Shown here: positions 34,348 to 43,250 of the stretch, one piece after another
Layout: every line of letters starts with the position of its first letter
Numbering within the stretch: the first letter of the stretch is position 1
Source of the DNA: Palsa-504 sp963787645
GTDB taxonomy: Bacteria; Actinomycetota; Actinomycetes; Streptosporangiales; Streptosporangiaceae
Assembly: GCA_963787645.1 (NCBI GenBank)
Contig: CAWBDS010000011.1
Location: 496,001 to 560,000 of the forward strand
Length of the DNA stretch: 64,000 bases
Reading direction: 5' to 3'
Made by a program: the position numbers and the translations under genes
The notes under the pieces: generated by a model
Seen by the model: the letters and a program-made list of their open reading frames with translations, nothing else
What the model was told of the DNA's origin: nothing
Database searches by the model: none

Positions 34348-35178
34348 ATGGCAGGGCACCGGCCACCGTCCGGCCCGCTGGACGACACCAGGCCGAAGGC
34401 CAAGGTGGACACCACGGTGGCGCACATCTCCCGGATCTACGATTACTGGCTGGGCGGGAAGGACAACTTCGCCGCCGACCGGATCGCCGCCGAACGGGTC
34501 ATCGAGGCGTTCCCGAACATCGTCTTGTCGGCGCGGGCGAACCGGGCCTACCTGGCACGGGCGGTGCGGTACCTGGTCCGCGAAGCCGGGATCCGCCAGT
34601 TCCTGGACATCGGCACCGGCCTGCCGGCCGCGAACAACACCCACGAGGTGGCCCAGCACGAGGCGCCGGAGTGCCGGGTGGTGTACGTGGACAACGATCC
34701 GGTGGTGCTGTCCCACGCCAAGGCGCTGCTGGCCAGCGGGCCGCACGGGGCCACGGCGTACGTCGACGCCGACCTGCGCGACCCGCAGTCAATCCTGGCC
34801 GCGGCGGCCGAGGTGCTGGACTTCTCCCGTCCGGTGGCGGTCATGCTGGTGGCGATCTTGCAGCACATCGGCGATGAAGACGATCCGTTCGGCATCGTGG
34901 CCCAGCTGATGGCCGCCGTGCCGGCGGGCAGCTACCTGGCGATTTCCCACCCGGCCAGCGATATCGAGGCGGGGGCGATGGCCGAGATCGCGGAACGGAT
35001 GAACGAGCTGGTCGCCGAGAAGGTCACGTTCCGGAGCCGGGCCGGGATCCTGCGGTTCTTCGACGGCCTGGAGCTGGTCGAGCCCGGGGTCGTGCCGGGA
35101 CCGCAGTGGCGCCCCGCGTCGGACCTCGAAGCCGCCAGTCCTACGGTCATGTGGGCCGGCGTCGGGCGCAAGGGCTGA
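34348..35178 (+). CDS. SAM-dependent methyltransferase, Methyltransf_19 (DUF574) type
   Basis: 276 residues with AGGAGG 6 bases before ATG. The family is unmistakable: DTTVAHISRIYDYWLGGKDNFAADR, FLDIGTGLPAANNTHEVAQ, VVYVDNDPVVLSHAKALL, AILQHIGDEDDP and YLAISHPASD. It is abundant in actinomycetes; substrate unknown. Monocistronic, convergent with a VOC gene. Confidence 0.93.
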   Translation: MAGHRPPSGPLDDTRPKAKVDTTVAHISRIYDYWLGGKDNFAADRIAAERVIEAFPNIVLSARANRAYLARAVRYLVREAGIRQFLDIGTGLPAANNTHEVAQHEAPECRVVYVDNDPVVLSHAKALLASGPHGATAYVDADLRDPQSILAAAAEVLDFSRPVAVMLVAILQHIGDEDDPFGIVAQLMAAVPAGSYLAISHPASDIEAGAMAEIAERMNELVAEKVTFRSRAGILRFFDGLELVEPGVVPGPQWRPASDLEAASPTVMWAGVGRKG

Positions 35179-35198
35179 CCGTCCGGGCGTTCGGGGTG

Positions 35199-35588
35199 TC
35201 ATCCGCGTGCGGCCGCGTTCCAGTCCAGGAGCTCGATGATGACGCCGTTGGGATCGCGTACCTGGAAGGCGCGTTCGCCCCAGTCCTCGGACCGCAGCGG
35301 CATGGTGATGGTGACGCCTTCGGCTTGCAGCCGGGCCAGTTCGGCCTCCAGGTTGTCCACTTCGAAGGCGAGGATCAGTCCGGCGGCGTGATCATGGCGC
35401 TGGTCTTCGGGCAGCATGTCCATGCCGCGGCGCAAGAACGCCACGTGCATGCCGGTGTCCGGGCGGGTGAGCGAGACGAAGCCGTCCGCCGAGATGTCCT
35501 CGGTGAACCCGAAATGGGCGGTTAGGAACCGTGCGGAGGCGGCAACGTCGTCGACGTTCAGCGATACCGCTGAGGCGTTGATCTTCAT
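35199..35588 (-). CDS. VOC/glyoxalase-family protein
   Basis: 129 residues from ATG 35588 (MKINASAVSLNVDDVAASARFLTAHFGF) with GGGAG upstream. Two VOC halves: N-terminal GFTEDISADGFVSLTRPDTGMHVAFL and C-terminal FEVDNLEAELARLQAEGVTITMPLRSEDWGERAFQVRDPNGVIIELLDW, with the metal Glu in the last motif. Divergent from a TetR gene across a 21-bp dyad that should control both. Possible roles: antibiotic sequestration or small-molecule dioxygenase. Confidence 0.92.
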   Translation of the reverse strand: MKINASAVSLNVDDVAASARFLTAHFGFTEDISADGFVSLTRPDTGMHVAFLRRGMDMLPEDQRHDHAAGLILAFEVDNLEAELARLQAEGVTITMPLRSEDWGERAFQVRDPNGVIIELLDWNAAARG

Positions 35589-35617
35589 GAGCACTCCCGG
35601 AGGTCGGCGGGACAGAG

Positions 35618-35638
35618 ACTCTGTACTATGTACAGAGT
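35618..35638. promoter_or_regulatory. TetR operator between VOC and TetR genes
   Basis: Perfect 9-bp arms ACTCTGTAC / GTACAGAGT around TAT. Lies between the divergent starts at 35588 and 35660; a -10-like TATAAC at 35645-35650 for the TetR gene is directly adjacent. Confidence 0.75.
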
Positions 35639-35659
35639 ACAACGTATAACGGCCTGGAG

Positions 35660-36472
35660 GTGGTTCCTATTCCGGCTGCGCGCACCGGCGGCGGTGACCC
35701 GGCCCGCACCCTGCGGTTGCTGTGGCGTGACCCGGCGGCGGTGCCCCGGCGCGGCCCCCGGCAGGGCCTGACCGTCAACCAGGTCATCGCCGCGGCCACC
35801 GCCCTGGCCGACGACGAGGGCCTGGACGCGGTGACGATGCGCCGGGTCGCCAGCGGTCTGGGCGTGGTGCCCATGACCCTCTACACGTACGTGCCCGGCA
35901 AGGCCGAACTGCTCGACCTGATGCTCGACGCCGCCTACCAGGCGATGCCCCGGGCCGACACCACCGGGCAGCCGTGGCAGCAGCGGGTCGCCGCGATCGC
36001 CGCCGAGAACCGGGCCCTGTTCCAGGCCCATCCCTGGGCCGCGGTCATCTCCACCACCCGGCCGCCGCTCGGCCCAGGCCTGATGGCCAAGTACGAGCAT
36101 GAACTGGCCGCGTTCGACGGCGTGGGCCTCGATGACATCCAGATTGACGCCGCCCTCACCCACCTGCTCACCTTCGTGCAGGCCTGGGCCCAGGCCGCCG
36201 CCAGCGCCCAGGCCGAACGCGGCGAGTCCGCGATGGACGACGAACAATGGTGGGCGGCCTACGCGCCCCTGCTGGGCAAAGTCCTCGACCCGGCCGCCTA
36301 CCCGCTAGCGGTCCGCGTCGGAACCGCGGCGGGCACCGCCCATGGAGCTGCCTACAGCCCCCGGTACGCCTATGACTTCGGCCTGCAGGTCATCATCGAC
36401 GGCCTCACCGCGCTCATCGGCGCCGACCGCGGCGGTGGCGGTGACGATTCCGCCGACGATCATTCGTCATGA
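35660..36472 (+). CDS. TetR-family regulator (TetR_C type)
   Basis: 270 residues from GTG 35660 (MVPIPAARTGGGDPARTL). HTH: GLTVNQVIAAATALADDEGLDAVTMRRVASGLGVVPMTLYTYVPGKAELLDLMLDAAY, the TetR_C subfamily associated with drug sensing. C-terminal helical domain to ~260, then a Gly/Asp-rich tail. Divergent from the VOC gene and followed after 52 bp by a DHFR-like gene on the same strand. Confidence 0.93.
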   Translation: MVPIPAARTGGGDPARTLRLLWRDPAAVPRRGPRQGLTVNQVIAAATALADDEGLDAVTMRRVASGLGVVPMTLYTYVPGKAELLDLMLDAAYQAMPRADTTGQPWQQRVAAIAAENRALFQAHPWAAVISTTRPPLGPGLMAKYEHELAAFDGVGLDDIQIDAALTHLLTFVQAWAQAAASAQAERGESAMDDEQWWAAYAPLLGKVLDPAAYPLAVRVGTAAGTAHGAAYSPRYAYDFGLQVIIDGLTALIGADRGGGGDDSADDHSS

Positions 36473-36524
36473 GGTGACCGGGGCCGCACGAGAGCGGCCC
36501 GCAGCACGGAAGGACCAGAGACCG

Positions 36525-37112
36525 ATGCGTTCGATAACGGTCACGATGTGGGTCACCCTCAACGGCGTCGCGCAGGGCCTCGCCCGTCCGGAGGAAGACA
36601 CTCGCGGGGGCTTCACACACGGCGGCTGGGGACCGCAGTACGGCGACGAAGTGATGGACCAGGAGATGGCCAAAGCCATGGCCAAGCCAGGGGACATGCT
36701 GCTGGGCCGGCGCACCTGGCAGGACTTCATCACCGCGTGGGGACGCCGGACCGACGGCAACCCGTTCAGCACTCGCATGAACGCGACCACCAAGTACGTC
36801 GTATCCAGGACGCTGGGAGACACCGATGCCTGGGAGAACTCGGTACTGCTGCGCGGCGACGCGGCCGGCTCGGTGGCCGAGCTGAAGGCCCAGCCGGGGG
36901 GTGACCTGGGCATCGTCGGCAGCGTGTCGCTGGTGCGGACGCTGCACGCCGCTGGCCTGATAGACCACTACACGCTGGTGATCTGCCCGCTGACCCTGGG
37001 CAGCGGCGCGCGGCTGTTCGACGGCCCCGCCCCGCTGACCGAGTTCGAGCTCACCGGCAGCGTGACGACCACCAAGGGCGTGATCATCGCTCACTACTCC
37101 CGCCGGCCTTGA
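36525..37112 (+). CDS. Dihydrofolate-reductase/RibD-like family protein
   Basis: 195 residues (MRSITVTMWVTLNGVAQG, typical start MSVDG-like with substitution). GDMLLGRRTWQDFITAWGRR, KYVVSRTL, GDLGIVGSVSLVRTLHAAGLIDHYTLVICPLTLGSGARLF are the family core with the NADPH-binding GxxS. Intact paralog of the frameshifted gene at 11292. Probably cotranscribed with the upstream TetR gene. Confidence 0.9.
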   Translation: MRSITVTMWVTLNGVAQGLARPEEDTRGGFTHGGWGPQYGDEVMDQEMAKAMAKPGDMLLGRRTWQDFITAWGRRTDGNPFSTRMNATTKYVVSRTLGDTDAWENSVLLRGDAAGSVAELKAQPGGDLGIVGSVSLVRTLHAAGLIDHYTLVICPLTLGSGARLFDGPAPLTEFELTGSVTTTKGVIIAHYSRRP

Positions 37113-38233
37113 TGCCGGGAGCGGCGGTCTGGAAGAGTCGGGGGGTGGCTGGCGAGCGGCAGGAGAGCACGTGGGTGATCCATCCGTCGTTGTGGTTGAA
37201 CGCCGTCTGCTTGATTCCGCTGCTGGCCGGGCTGCCGTTCTACACCTCACGTCACGAGGACGACGCCCGGTGGTGGCAGGAGCGGTTCGCGCCGGTCGCC
37301 GGGCCGCAGGTCCGTGACGCGGTATCGGTGCTGCGCGAGGAGGTCGCGGACCGGGCGGCCAAGCCGTTGCCCGCGTTCCTGGCGCTGTGGACCTCTCCGG
37401 CCGCGATCCTGGCGGGCGGGGCCGCGGAGAGCCTGGACGGTCTTATCACGGCCGTTGCTGACCCGGAGCTGCTGGTCTCGGCCATGCGGGACGGGTCGGC
37501 GCGCTGGAACGAGGCTGACGACCGGGTCTTTCGTTCGGTCCGTCCTGCGCTGCTGGCCGTGCTAGAAGGCTTGCGGGCAGCGGGCCTGGCCGACTGGTGG
37601 ACCGAGCACGCCGCCGATGACCTCGGCCGGCGCTGCGAGGAGCTGAGCGAGTCATTTGCGGCCTACGACCTGGTGCCCCTGGTCGAGCGGCACACGGGGG
37701 TCAGCTTCGACGCCAGGGCGGTCGAGTTGTGCGTGCTGCGCTGGGCTGCACCGCACGGCATCCGGGTCACCGGTACCCGCTTCCTCACCGATATCCGTTA
37801 CGACGCCAACCGGGTCCTCAACATCGCCGTCCACGAACTGCTGCACCCGCCGTGGCCGAAGGACCATCCGGTCAAGGACCGTCTTGACGCGCTCGCCGCT
37901 GACCCGTTTCTGGCGGCTCGTTTCGCCGGGCGCGACCCGGCGGCTGGGTACAACACGTGGTCCGGCTACGCGGAGGAGGACGCGGCTCAGGCGCTCGATC
38001 AGTACCTCAACGACCAGCTGGAACTCAACACCCGAGGCGACCCGGTGACCAGGTGGACGACCGCCGATGACGGCATGCACGTCCTGGCCCTGCTGCTGCA
38101 CGACGCTCTGCGGCGCGGCGGTTACGACCCCGCGGCCGGCCGCTACGCAGACTTCCTTACCCGCGTTCTTTCGGACGCGGACACCTGGCCTCGCGACCTG
38201 GAAGCCCGGTATCTCGAACTGACGGTGGGCTAG
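37112..38233 (+). CDS. Hypothetical protein with a HELLH (zincin-like) motif
   Basis: 374 residues; the ATG overlaps the upstream stop (TGATG), and GTG 37145 (VAGERQESTW) is an alternative start. Most of the protein is helical and unfamiliar (HPSLWLNAVCLIPLLAGLPFY at the start). At 37832-37846 it encodes HELLH in NIAVHELLHPPWPKDHPVKD, the HExxH pattern of metallopeptidases, with a downstream acidic YAEEDAAQALDQYLND that could supply the third ligand. No signal peptide. Peptidase activity is a hypothesis. Its stop overlaps the convergent ligase gene by 4 bp. Confidence 0.6.
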   Translation: MPGAAVWKSRGVAGERQESTWVIHPSLWLNAVCLIPLLAGLPFYTSRHEDDARWWQERFAPVAGPQVRDAVSVLREEVADRAAKPLPAFLALWTSPAAILAGGAAESLDGLITAVADPELLVSAMRDGSARWNEADDRVFRSVRPALLAVLEGLRAAGLADWWTEHAADDLGRRCEELSESFAAYDLVPLVERHTGVSFDARAVELCVLRWAAPHGIRVTGTRFLTDIRYDANRVLNIAVHELLHPPWPKDHPVKDRLDALAADPFLAARFAGRDPAAGYNTWSGYAEEDAAQALDQYLNDQLELNTRGDPVTRWTTADDGMHVLALLLHDALRRGGYDPAAGRYADFLTRVLSDADTWPRDLEARYLELTVG

Positions 38234-39348
38234 CGGGCGGTGGTTGCGGCGGCACGGCTGACCACCTCGGGCAGGCTGTCGGAACGACGGTACACGTCAC
38301 GCTGGAAAACGGCGCCGTTACCCCGGTCAAGGACGGCAGCCATCAGGTCGCTGACTGTCCCGGTGTCTCCGGTATCGGCCAGCGCATCGCCGACGTGCTC
38401 CAGCAGGAGGCCGACCACAGCCGCTGACTGTTCCGGCAGGCCAGTGGCCGGATTGACCAGCGTGCCGGTCAGGCCGGACCGGCTGGCCCGCCAGGCGGCC
38501 AGGCGCAGCAGCTCGGCTCGGACCCGGCGGGCGGGCTGGCCCTGCCGCCAGGCGCGCACCGAGGCTTCCACCAGGGCCCGGGCCAGCGCGGCGATCAGCA
38601 CTGTGTCGTCAGCATGCAGGCACACGTCGGCTATGCGGATCTCCAGGGTGGGGTACCGATCGGACAGCCGGGCGTCGAAATACACCATGCCGGTGTCGAG
38701 CACTGTGCCGGTGCGCACCATCTGCCGCACCGTGCCCTGGTAGGCCTCGACGCTGCCGAATACCGAGGTAGGTCCCGAGCTGGGCCAGCGGCTCCACGCC
38801 TGGTAACGGAAGCTTGCATAGGCACTGTCCTGCCCTTGCCAGAACGGGGAGTTGGCGCTGAGCGCCAGCAAGATCGCCAGCCATGGTCCGATGCGGTCCA
38901 GGGCGGCGACACCCTCCTGCGCCGAGGCGACCTCCACGTGCACGTGACAGCCGCAGGTGAGCTGCTCGTGGGCAGTCAGGCCGAACGCGTCGGCCATCTT
39001 CTGGTAGCGGCCCTCGCCTGTCAGCTCGGGATCGACCACGACCGGCGAGGTACCAAGGGCGGCCACCTGGACCCCGGCCCGGTCTGCCGCGGCAACGGCC
39101 AGCGCCCGGCAGCGCCGTATCTCCCGGCCAAGCTCATCGAGCGTCCGGCAGGGCCGGGTGTTGGTTTCCAGCTGCTGCAGCTGCAGCTCGAACTCCAGTG
39201 CCTCCGCCGCGTCCGAGGCCTCGCGGCTCCCGGCGGAATCGGCCTGCCTGGCGGCTTGCAGGACGGTTCCGGCCACGGCCCGCGGCCGCCCGGTGTGCGG
39301 CTCGACGAGCAACAGCTCTTCCTCCACACCTATGCTGCGCGGCTCCAT
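38230..39348 (-). CDS. Carboxylate-amine ligase, YbdK/GCS2 family
   Basis: 372 residues from ATG 39348. GCS2 signature MEPRSIGVEEELLLVEPHTGRPR, FELQLQQLETNTRPCRTLDELG, QLTCGCHVHVEVASAQEG, ANSPFWQGQDSAYASFRYQAWSRWPSSGPTSVFGS and TLEIRIADVCLHADDTVLIAALARALV. The family makes gamma-glutamyl-type amide bonds (weak glutamate-cysteine ligase activity is reported for YbdK). Divergent from the GH26-like gene. No mycothiol or ergothioneine genes nearby. Confidence 0.92.
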   Translation of the reverse strand: MEPRSIGVEEELLLVEPHTGRPRAVAGTVLQAARQADSAGSREASDAAEALEFELQLQQLETNTRPCRTLDELGREIRRCRALAVAAADRAGVQVAALGTSPVVVDPELTGEGRYQKMADAFGLTAHEQLTCGCHVHVEVASAQEGVAALDRIGPWLAILLALSANSPFWQGQDSAYASFRYQAWSRWPSSGPTSVFGSVEAYQGTVRQMVRTGTVLDTGMVYFDARLSDRYPTLEIRIADVCLHADDTVLIAALARALVEASVRAWRQGQPARRVRAELLRLAAWRASRSGLTGTLVNPATGLPEQSAAVVGLLLEHVGDALADTGDTGTVSDLMAAVLDRGNGAVFQRDVYRRSDSLPEVVSRAAATTAR

Positions 39349-39469
39349 CGCTCCAGCATGCCAGCGGTCTCGTCGTGCTCCGGGCCGGCGCCACGAGCCG
39401 ATCTCGACGAATCCATTCTGGTTGGTCCGAATCATCGTTTAAGCTTGAGCTCCTTGGTGGGGGGTTTAC

Positions 39470-40408
39470 ATGAGATTGTGCAGGCTTCGAAGCTTTGCGG
39501 GAGCGAGCGCGCTAGCCGTGTTGCCCGCGCTGTTCTTGGCGCCAGCCAGTAAAGCGGGCAGCGCGCAGCCGTTCGGGCTCTACCAGAACTCGAATAATTT
39601 TAGCTATTCCATCGGTTCATCGCCGGAAGACGTCTCGGCCATTCAGTATTACGGCTGGAACGAAGGCGTGCAGTCGGCCGAGATCTCGGCGCTGCCCAGC
39701 AGCGTCACGCCGTTCCTGGAACTGCAGACTTGCGGCAATCCGTGCAATTCCGGCACTTCGGTCTCGCTGTCGAGCATCCTCGCCGGCAACTATGACACGT
39801 ACCTGGCTAACTACGCCAACTCCATCGCCTCGCTCGGCCGTCCGGTGTACCTTACCTTCGACCACGAGATGAACGGCTCCTGGTATCCGTGGGATTGGTA
39901 TCCGGGTAACACCCAATTCACGTCCCAAGCCCAGCAGCAAGCTGAATGGATCCAGGCCTGGAATTACGTGACCAACAAGATCGACGCCAACCTGACCGCC
40001 GAATCACTGATCACGTGGGTCTGGGCGCCGAACATCGAACAAGGTGGCTCCGCCGTTTCGAATTACTGGTCGAGTGGCGGCTATACGGTCGCCAACGTCA
40101 GCTGGGTGGGCCTCGACGGCTATTACGCCAACAGCGGCACTACCTGGTCGAACCGGTTCGCCTCGAGCTACGCCGACCTCGAATGGGTCAGCGGTTTCAA
40201 GCCCTTCATGGTGTCCGAGACGGGCATTCCGCCAGGCGACTCCAACGCCACCAGCCAGGAAGCCAACTTGATCAGCGGCGCCGAACAGGCGGGCGCCAGG
40301 GTTGTCGAGTACTTCGATTCCGGTAACTACGTCATGACATCAGCCATGCAAACGGCCTGGCTGAGTGACGTACAGGGCAGCGCTGGCCCTGGTTATCCAC
40401 GCGGATAG
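39470..40408 (+). CDS. Secreted GH26-like beta-mannanase/endoglucanase
   Basis: 312 residues. Signal peptide MRLCRLRSFAGASALAVLPA... cleaved near PASKAGSA. TIM-barrel GH26-like motifs: PVYLTFDHEMNGSWYPWDW with acid/base Glu in HEMNG, SLITWVWAPN, VSWVGLDGYYAN and nucleophile Glu in PFMVSETGIP. Ser/Thr/Asn-rich, as in secreted plant-polysaccharide enzymes. Its last 16 bases overlap the 3' end of the convergent GMC gene; both end in the same tetrapeptide YPRG. Confidence 0.88.
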   Translation: MRLCRLRSFAGASALAVLPALFLAPASKAGSAQPFGLYQNSNNFSYSIGSSPEDVSAIQYYGWNEGVQSAEISALPSSVTPFLELQTCGNPCNSGTSVSLSSILAGNYDTYLANYANSIASLGRPVYLTFDHEMNGSWYPWDWYPGNTQFTSQAQQQAEWIQAWNYVTNKIDANLTAESLITWVWAPNIEQGGSAVSNYWSSGGYTVANVSWVGLDGYYANSGTTWSNRFASSYADLEWVSGFKPFMVSETGIPPGDSNATSQEANLISGAEQAGARVVEYFDSGNYVMTSAMQTAWLSDVQGSAGPGYPRG

Positions 40409-41973
40409 CTGGCCAGAGGCGGCGCCAAGCCGAGCAGCGACCGGGCGATCCGCTCGCCGATGACCGCGGTCGGCATGTTGGTATTGCCGGACGTGACGGC
40501 CGGCATGAGCGAGGCGTCTGCGACGTACAGGCCTTCGATCCCGTGCACCTGTCCGTCGGAGCCGACCACGGAGTCCGGGTCGCCCGGCGGGCCCATCTTG
40601 CAGGTCCCGGCCGGGTGGTAATAATGCACCGCGGCGTGATCGAGGAACCGCTCGATCGCCGGTCGGCCCGAGACGTCCGGGCCCGGGCGCGTCTCGCGGC
40701 CCAGTAGCCTGCGCAGCTCGGGAGCCTGCGCCAGCTCGCGCACGCGCTCGACGCCTTCGGCGAGCCGGGCGCGGTCGGAGCCGTCGGGGTCACTGAGATA
40801 GCGGTGATCGATCACGAGCTGGTCATCGGGGCCGGGACCGGTCAGGCGCACGCTCCCGCGCGACAGCGGCGTCAGGCACGCGACGCCCAGGGTCCAGAAC
40901 CACTGGGCGGTGTCCTTGACGCGGCCGCCGACCGGGTAGATATGCAGGTCGAACCCCTGCCAGCAGCCGGCCGAGGGGAACTTCGCGAGCACCTGCTCGT
41001 GAGGCAGCCAGCCGGTTCCGGCCTGGTGGCGCTCCATCTGCTGGATCAGGTCGTCGCTTCCTTCGTAGCTCACATCCAGGCACGGCTGGTCGTGCAGGTT
41101 GCGTCCGACGCCGGGCAGGTCCAGGGCGGGCTCGAGCCCGATGGCGGTCAGCTCGCCGGCGGCTCCGATACCGGACCGGAGCAAGATCGCGGGGCTCCCG
41201 TAGGCCCCGGCGCAGAGCACGACCCGCGACGCGGCGATTTCCGCCAGCCGACGGCCGTCCCGCACGGCCGCGCCGACTGCGCGGCCGCCGCGGATGAGCA
41301 CCCGCTCGACCGGAGCATCGCCGGCCACCAGGAGCCGGTCGCGGACCGGGTCGACGTACCCGAAGGCGCTGTTGACCCGGGTAGTCCCGTCGATGTTGAC
41401 CGGGAAGGGGGCAACGCCGGCGTTCTGGTCGAGGTCGTTGAAGTCCGCCACCGCAGGGATCCCGTTCGCCACGATCGCATCGGTGCAGCTGCGCTGGAAC
41501 GGGGTCAGCTCGTCAAGACCCACGCGCCGTACCCGCAGCTGCTTGCACGCCGAGGCGAACAGCGGCACAAGCTCCCGCGCCGACCAGCCGGGGTTGCCCG
41601 CGGCAGCCCAGCCGTCGTAATCCAGGCGGCTCCCGAACACGACCGCGCACGCATTGTGTGCCGAACAGCCGCCGACCACACGCGCACGGTTGAAGTGGAT
41701 CACCTGGCCGCCGAACTCGCCCGTATAGCCCCAATCGTGGGACCACAGCGGGCCGCTTGCGGCGTCCAGAAGGTCGTGCGGCCAGCGACCGCTATCGGCC
41801 GGTCCGTAGTCCGGTCCGGCCTCCAGTAGCAGCGTGCGCTCGGCGCTGCCCGCCGCCAGGCGGCCAGCCACCACCGCACCCGCGGTCCCGGCGCCGACAA
41901 CGATGGTGTCCACCCGCGCGGGGAGGCGTCCCGCGTCCGCCGCGGTCAGCGCGCCACCATCGGGATACCCCAC
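40393..41973 (-). CDS. GMC-family FAD oxidoreductase (choline dehydrogenase-like)
   Basis: 526 residues. FAD motif DTIVVGAGTAGAVVAGRLAAG (~22-42), LLLEAGPDYG, RVVGGCSAHNACAVVFGSRLDYDGWAAAGNPGW, CAGAYGSPAILLRSGIG, and the C-terminal catalytic HYYHPAGTCKMGPPGDPDSVVGSDGQVHGIEGLYVADASLMPAVTSGNTNMPTAVIGERIA with catalytic His. Oxidises an alcohol to aldehyde. Unlike the enzyme at 23327 it has no partner subunit gene. Monocistronic. Confidence 0.93.
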   Translation of the reverse strand: MGYPDGGALTAADAGRLPARVDTIVVGAGTAGAVVAGRLAAGSAERTLLLEAGPDYGPADSGRWPHDLLDAASGPLWSHDWGYTGEFGGQVIHFNRARVVGGCSAHNACAVVFGSRLDYDGWAAAGNPGWSARELVPLFASACKQLRVRRVGLDELTPFQRSCTDAIVANGIPAVADFNDLDQNAGVAPFPVNIDGTTRVNSAFGYVDPVRDRLLVAGDAPVERVLIRGGRAVGAAVRDGRRLAEIAASRVVLCAGAYGSPAILLRSGIGAAGELTAIGLEPALDLPGVGRNLHDQPCLDVSYEGSDDLIQQMERHQAGTGWLPHEQVLAKFPSAGCWQGFDLHIYPVGGRVKDTAQWFWTLGVACLTPLSRGSVRLTGPGPDDQLVIDHRYLSDPDGSDRARLAEGVERVRELAQAPELRRLLGRETRPGPDVSGRPAIERFLDHAAVHYYHPAGTCKMGPPGDPDSVVGSDGQVHGIEGLYVADASLMPAVTSGNTNMPTAVIGERIARSLLGLAPPLASYPRG

Positions 41974-42028
41974 GGTCCAGGCATAGCTCAGCCCGCGGCC
42001 GCAGCGCTAGAGCTTGCCGCTGAATCTG

Positions 42029-43250
42029 CTAATTTGGCGCACCGTTGGGATCTGGATACGTAGTAATGTAGAGACTCACACCATCACCACCGGCCGTATA
42101 AGGCACGGGAACGGCGATAACTTCGCCTGATTCTCTCATCAGGGTGTACGTGCTGGCGATGGTATAGATGGCAATCGCCGTATTCCCTGGACAAATTATC
42201 GGACCGTATTGAGACGTCTGCTGCTGTTGCCAGCCTTGAGTGCTTGTATCGGTAACCGTGAAACTTTGCGTAAGTGTGCACGAAAAACTGGGCCAGTGTC
42301 AAGAAGGCCTCCGCCGTATCCGAGCGTGAAGCTGATACCGGTCGTTTCCGAGAATTCATGTGAAGCCGTTGCGTCCGTCCCCCAGGAGTATGTCCTGGTG
42401 ATCGGCATATCGCGTGGGCCTGATTGTAGATGTAATACAGCAGGTGATAGCGGTCGGCTCTGGCCAACCGGTAACGAGGTGACGTCAGAAGTTGCTGGAG
42501 TGTCGTGAGCTGTGGGTCGACCACCGTGAACCACGGGACTTCTACGATGTATTCAACCGTATCGCTGGCGTCAGGTTGGGGAGCGTCGAAACTTTGGAGC
42601 ATAGGTCTGGGCAGGGGCTTGCTCGGCGGCGTTTCCGTGACGTCGATCTGGAGAGCATAGGCGCTCGGATCACTTTTCGGCGCGTTCAGGCTTTCGTCAT
42701 TGACCCCGACGAATGTACCTGGATCGAAGTAAGCCTCGCCCGGGGGCGAGGACTGCGGCTTGGTGCCCCACAGCCGGGCGAGCGACTCATCGCCGTGACC
42801 TCCCCAAACCATGTCACCGATGGCGGATGGGACCACCAGGTCCTCTCTAATGCACATCACTACGTCCGGGGATGGAGGCGTATCTCCGGGAGCACCGACA
42901 ACGAGTCCCAGCGAGACGTACCCAGGAGGAGGCGTCGGCCGCCAGAACCATAGATGGTTGATTCGGTCGCACTGGAAGGTGCCGACTTTCGTGAATCCGG
43001 TCGGCGACTGCAAAACGCCCGCCTGCAGACCCTTCACCGTCGCCACCACCCCGACACCGTTGGCGTCGCCAAAACCCGCGTGGGTCAAATCGCCGAGCGG
43101 ATAGAAGCCAGCAGACGGCTGCGGACGCCACCAGGAAACGTCCTCGATGCCGCTTCCGTCAGAGTTGTTGACGTACTCGAAAGCACTAGTGAAAGAAATC
43201 TGCAGCTGGTCTTTGTAGGTCAGGATCTGGTCCACCGCTGGAATGCTCAT
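42029..43250 (-). CDS. Vps62-like protein with a Ser/Thr-rich C-terminal domain, two frameshifts (near 42410 and 42283-42287)
   Basis: ATG 43250 starts MSIPAVDQILTYKDQLQ. The N-terminal part shows Vps62-type repeats (SWWRPQPSAGFYPLGDL, HLWFWRPTPPPGYVSLGLVV, GDESLARLWGTKPQSSPPGEAYFDPGTFVG). After YYIYNQAHA the frame changes: ITRTYSWGTDATASHEFSETTGISFTLGYGGG. It changes again in an A5/T5 run: FSCTLTQSFTVTDTSTQGWQQQQTSQYG, TAIAIYTIASTYTLMRES, ending YITTYPDPNGAPN at 42029. The alternating Ser/Thr strands resemble the membrane-hairpin region of aerolysin-like pore formers. No signal peptide. ~405 residues when joined. Confidence 0.7.
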
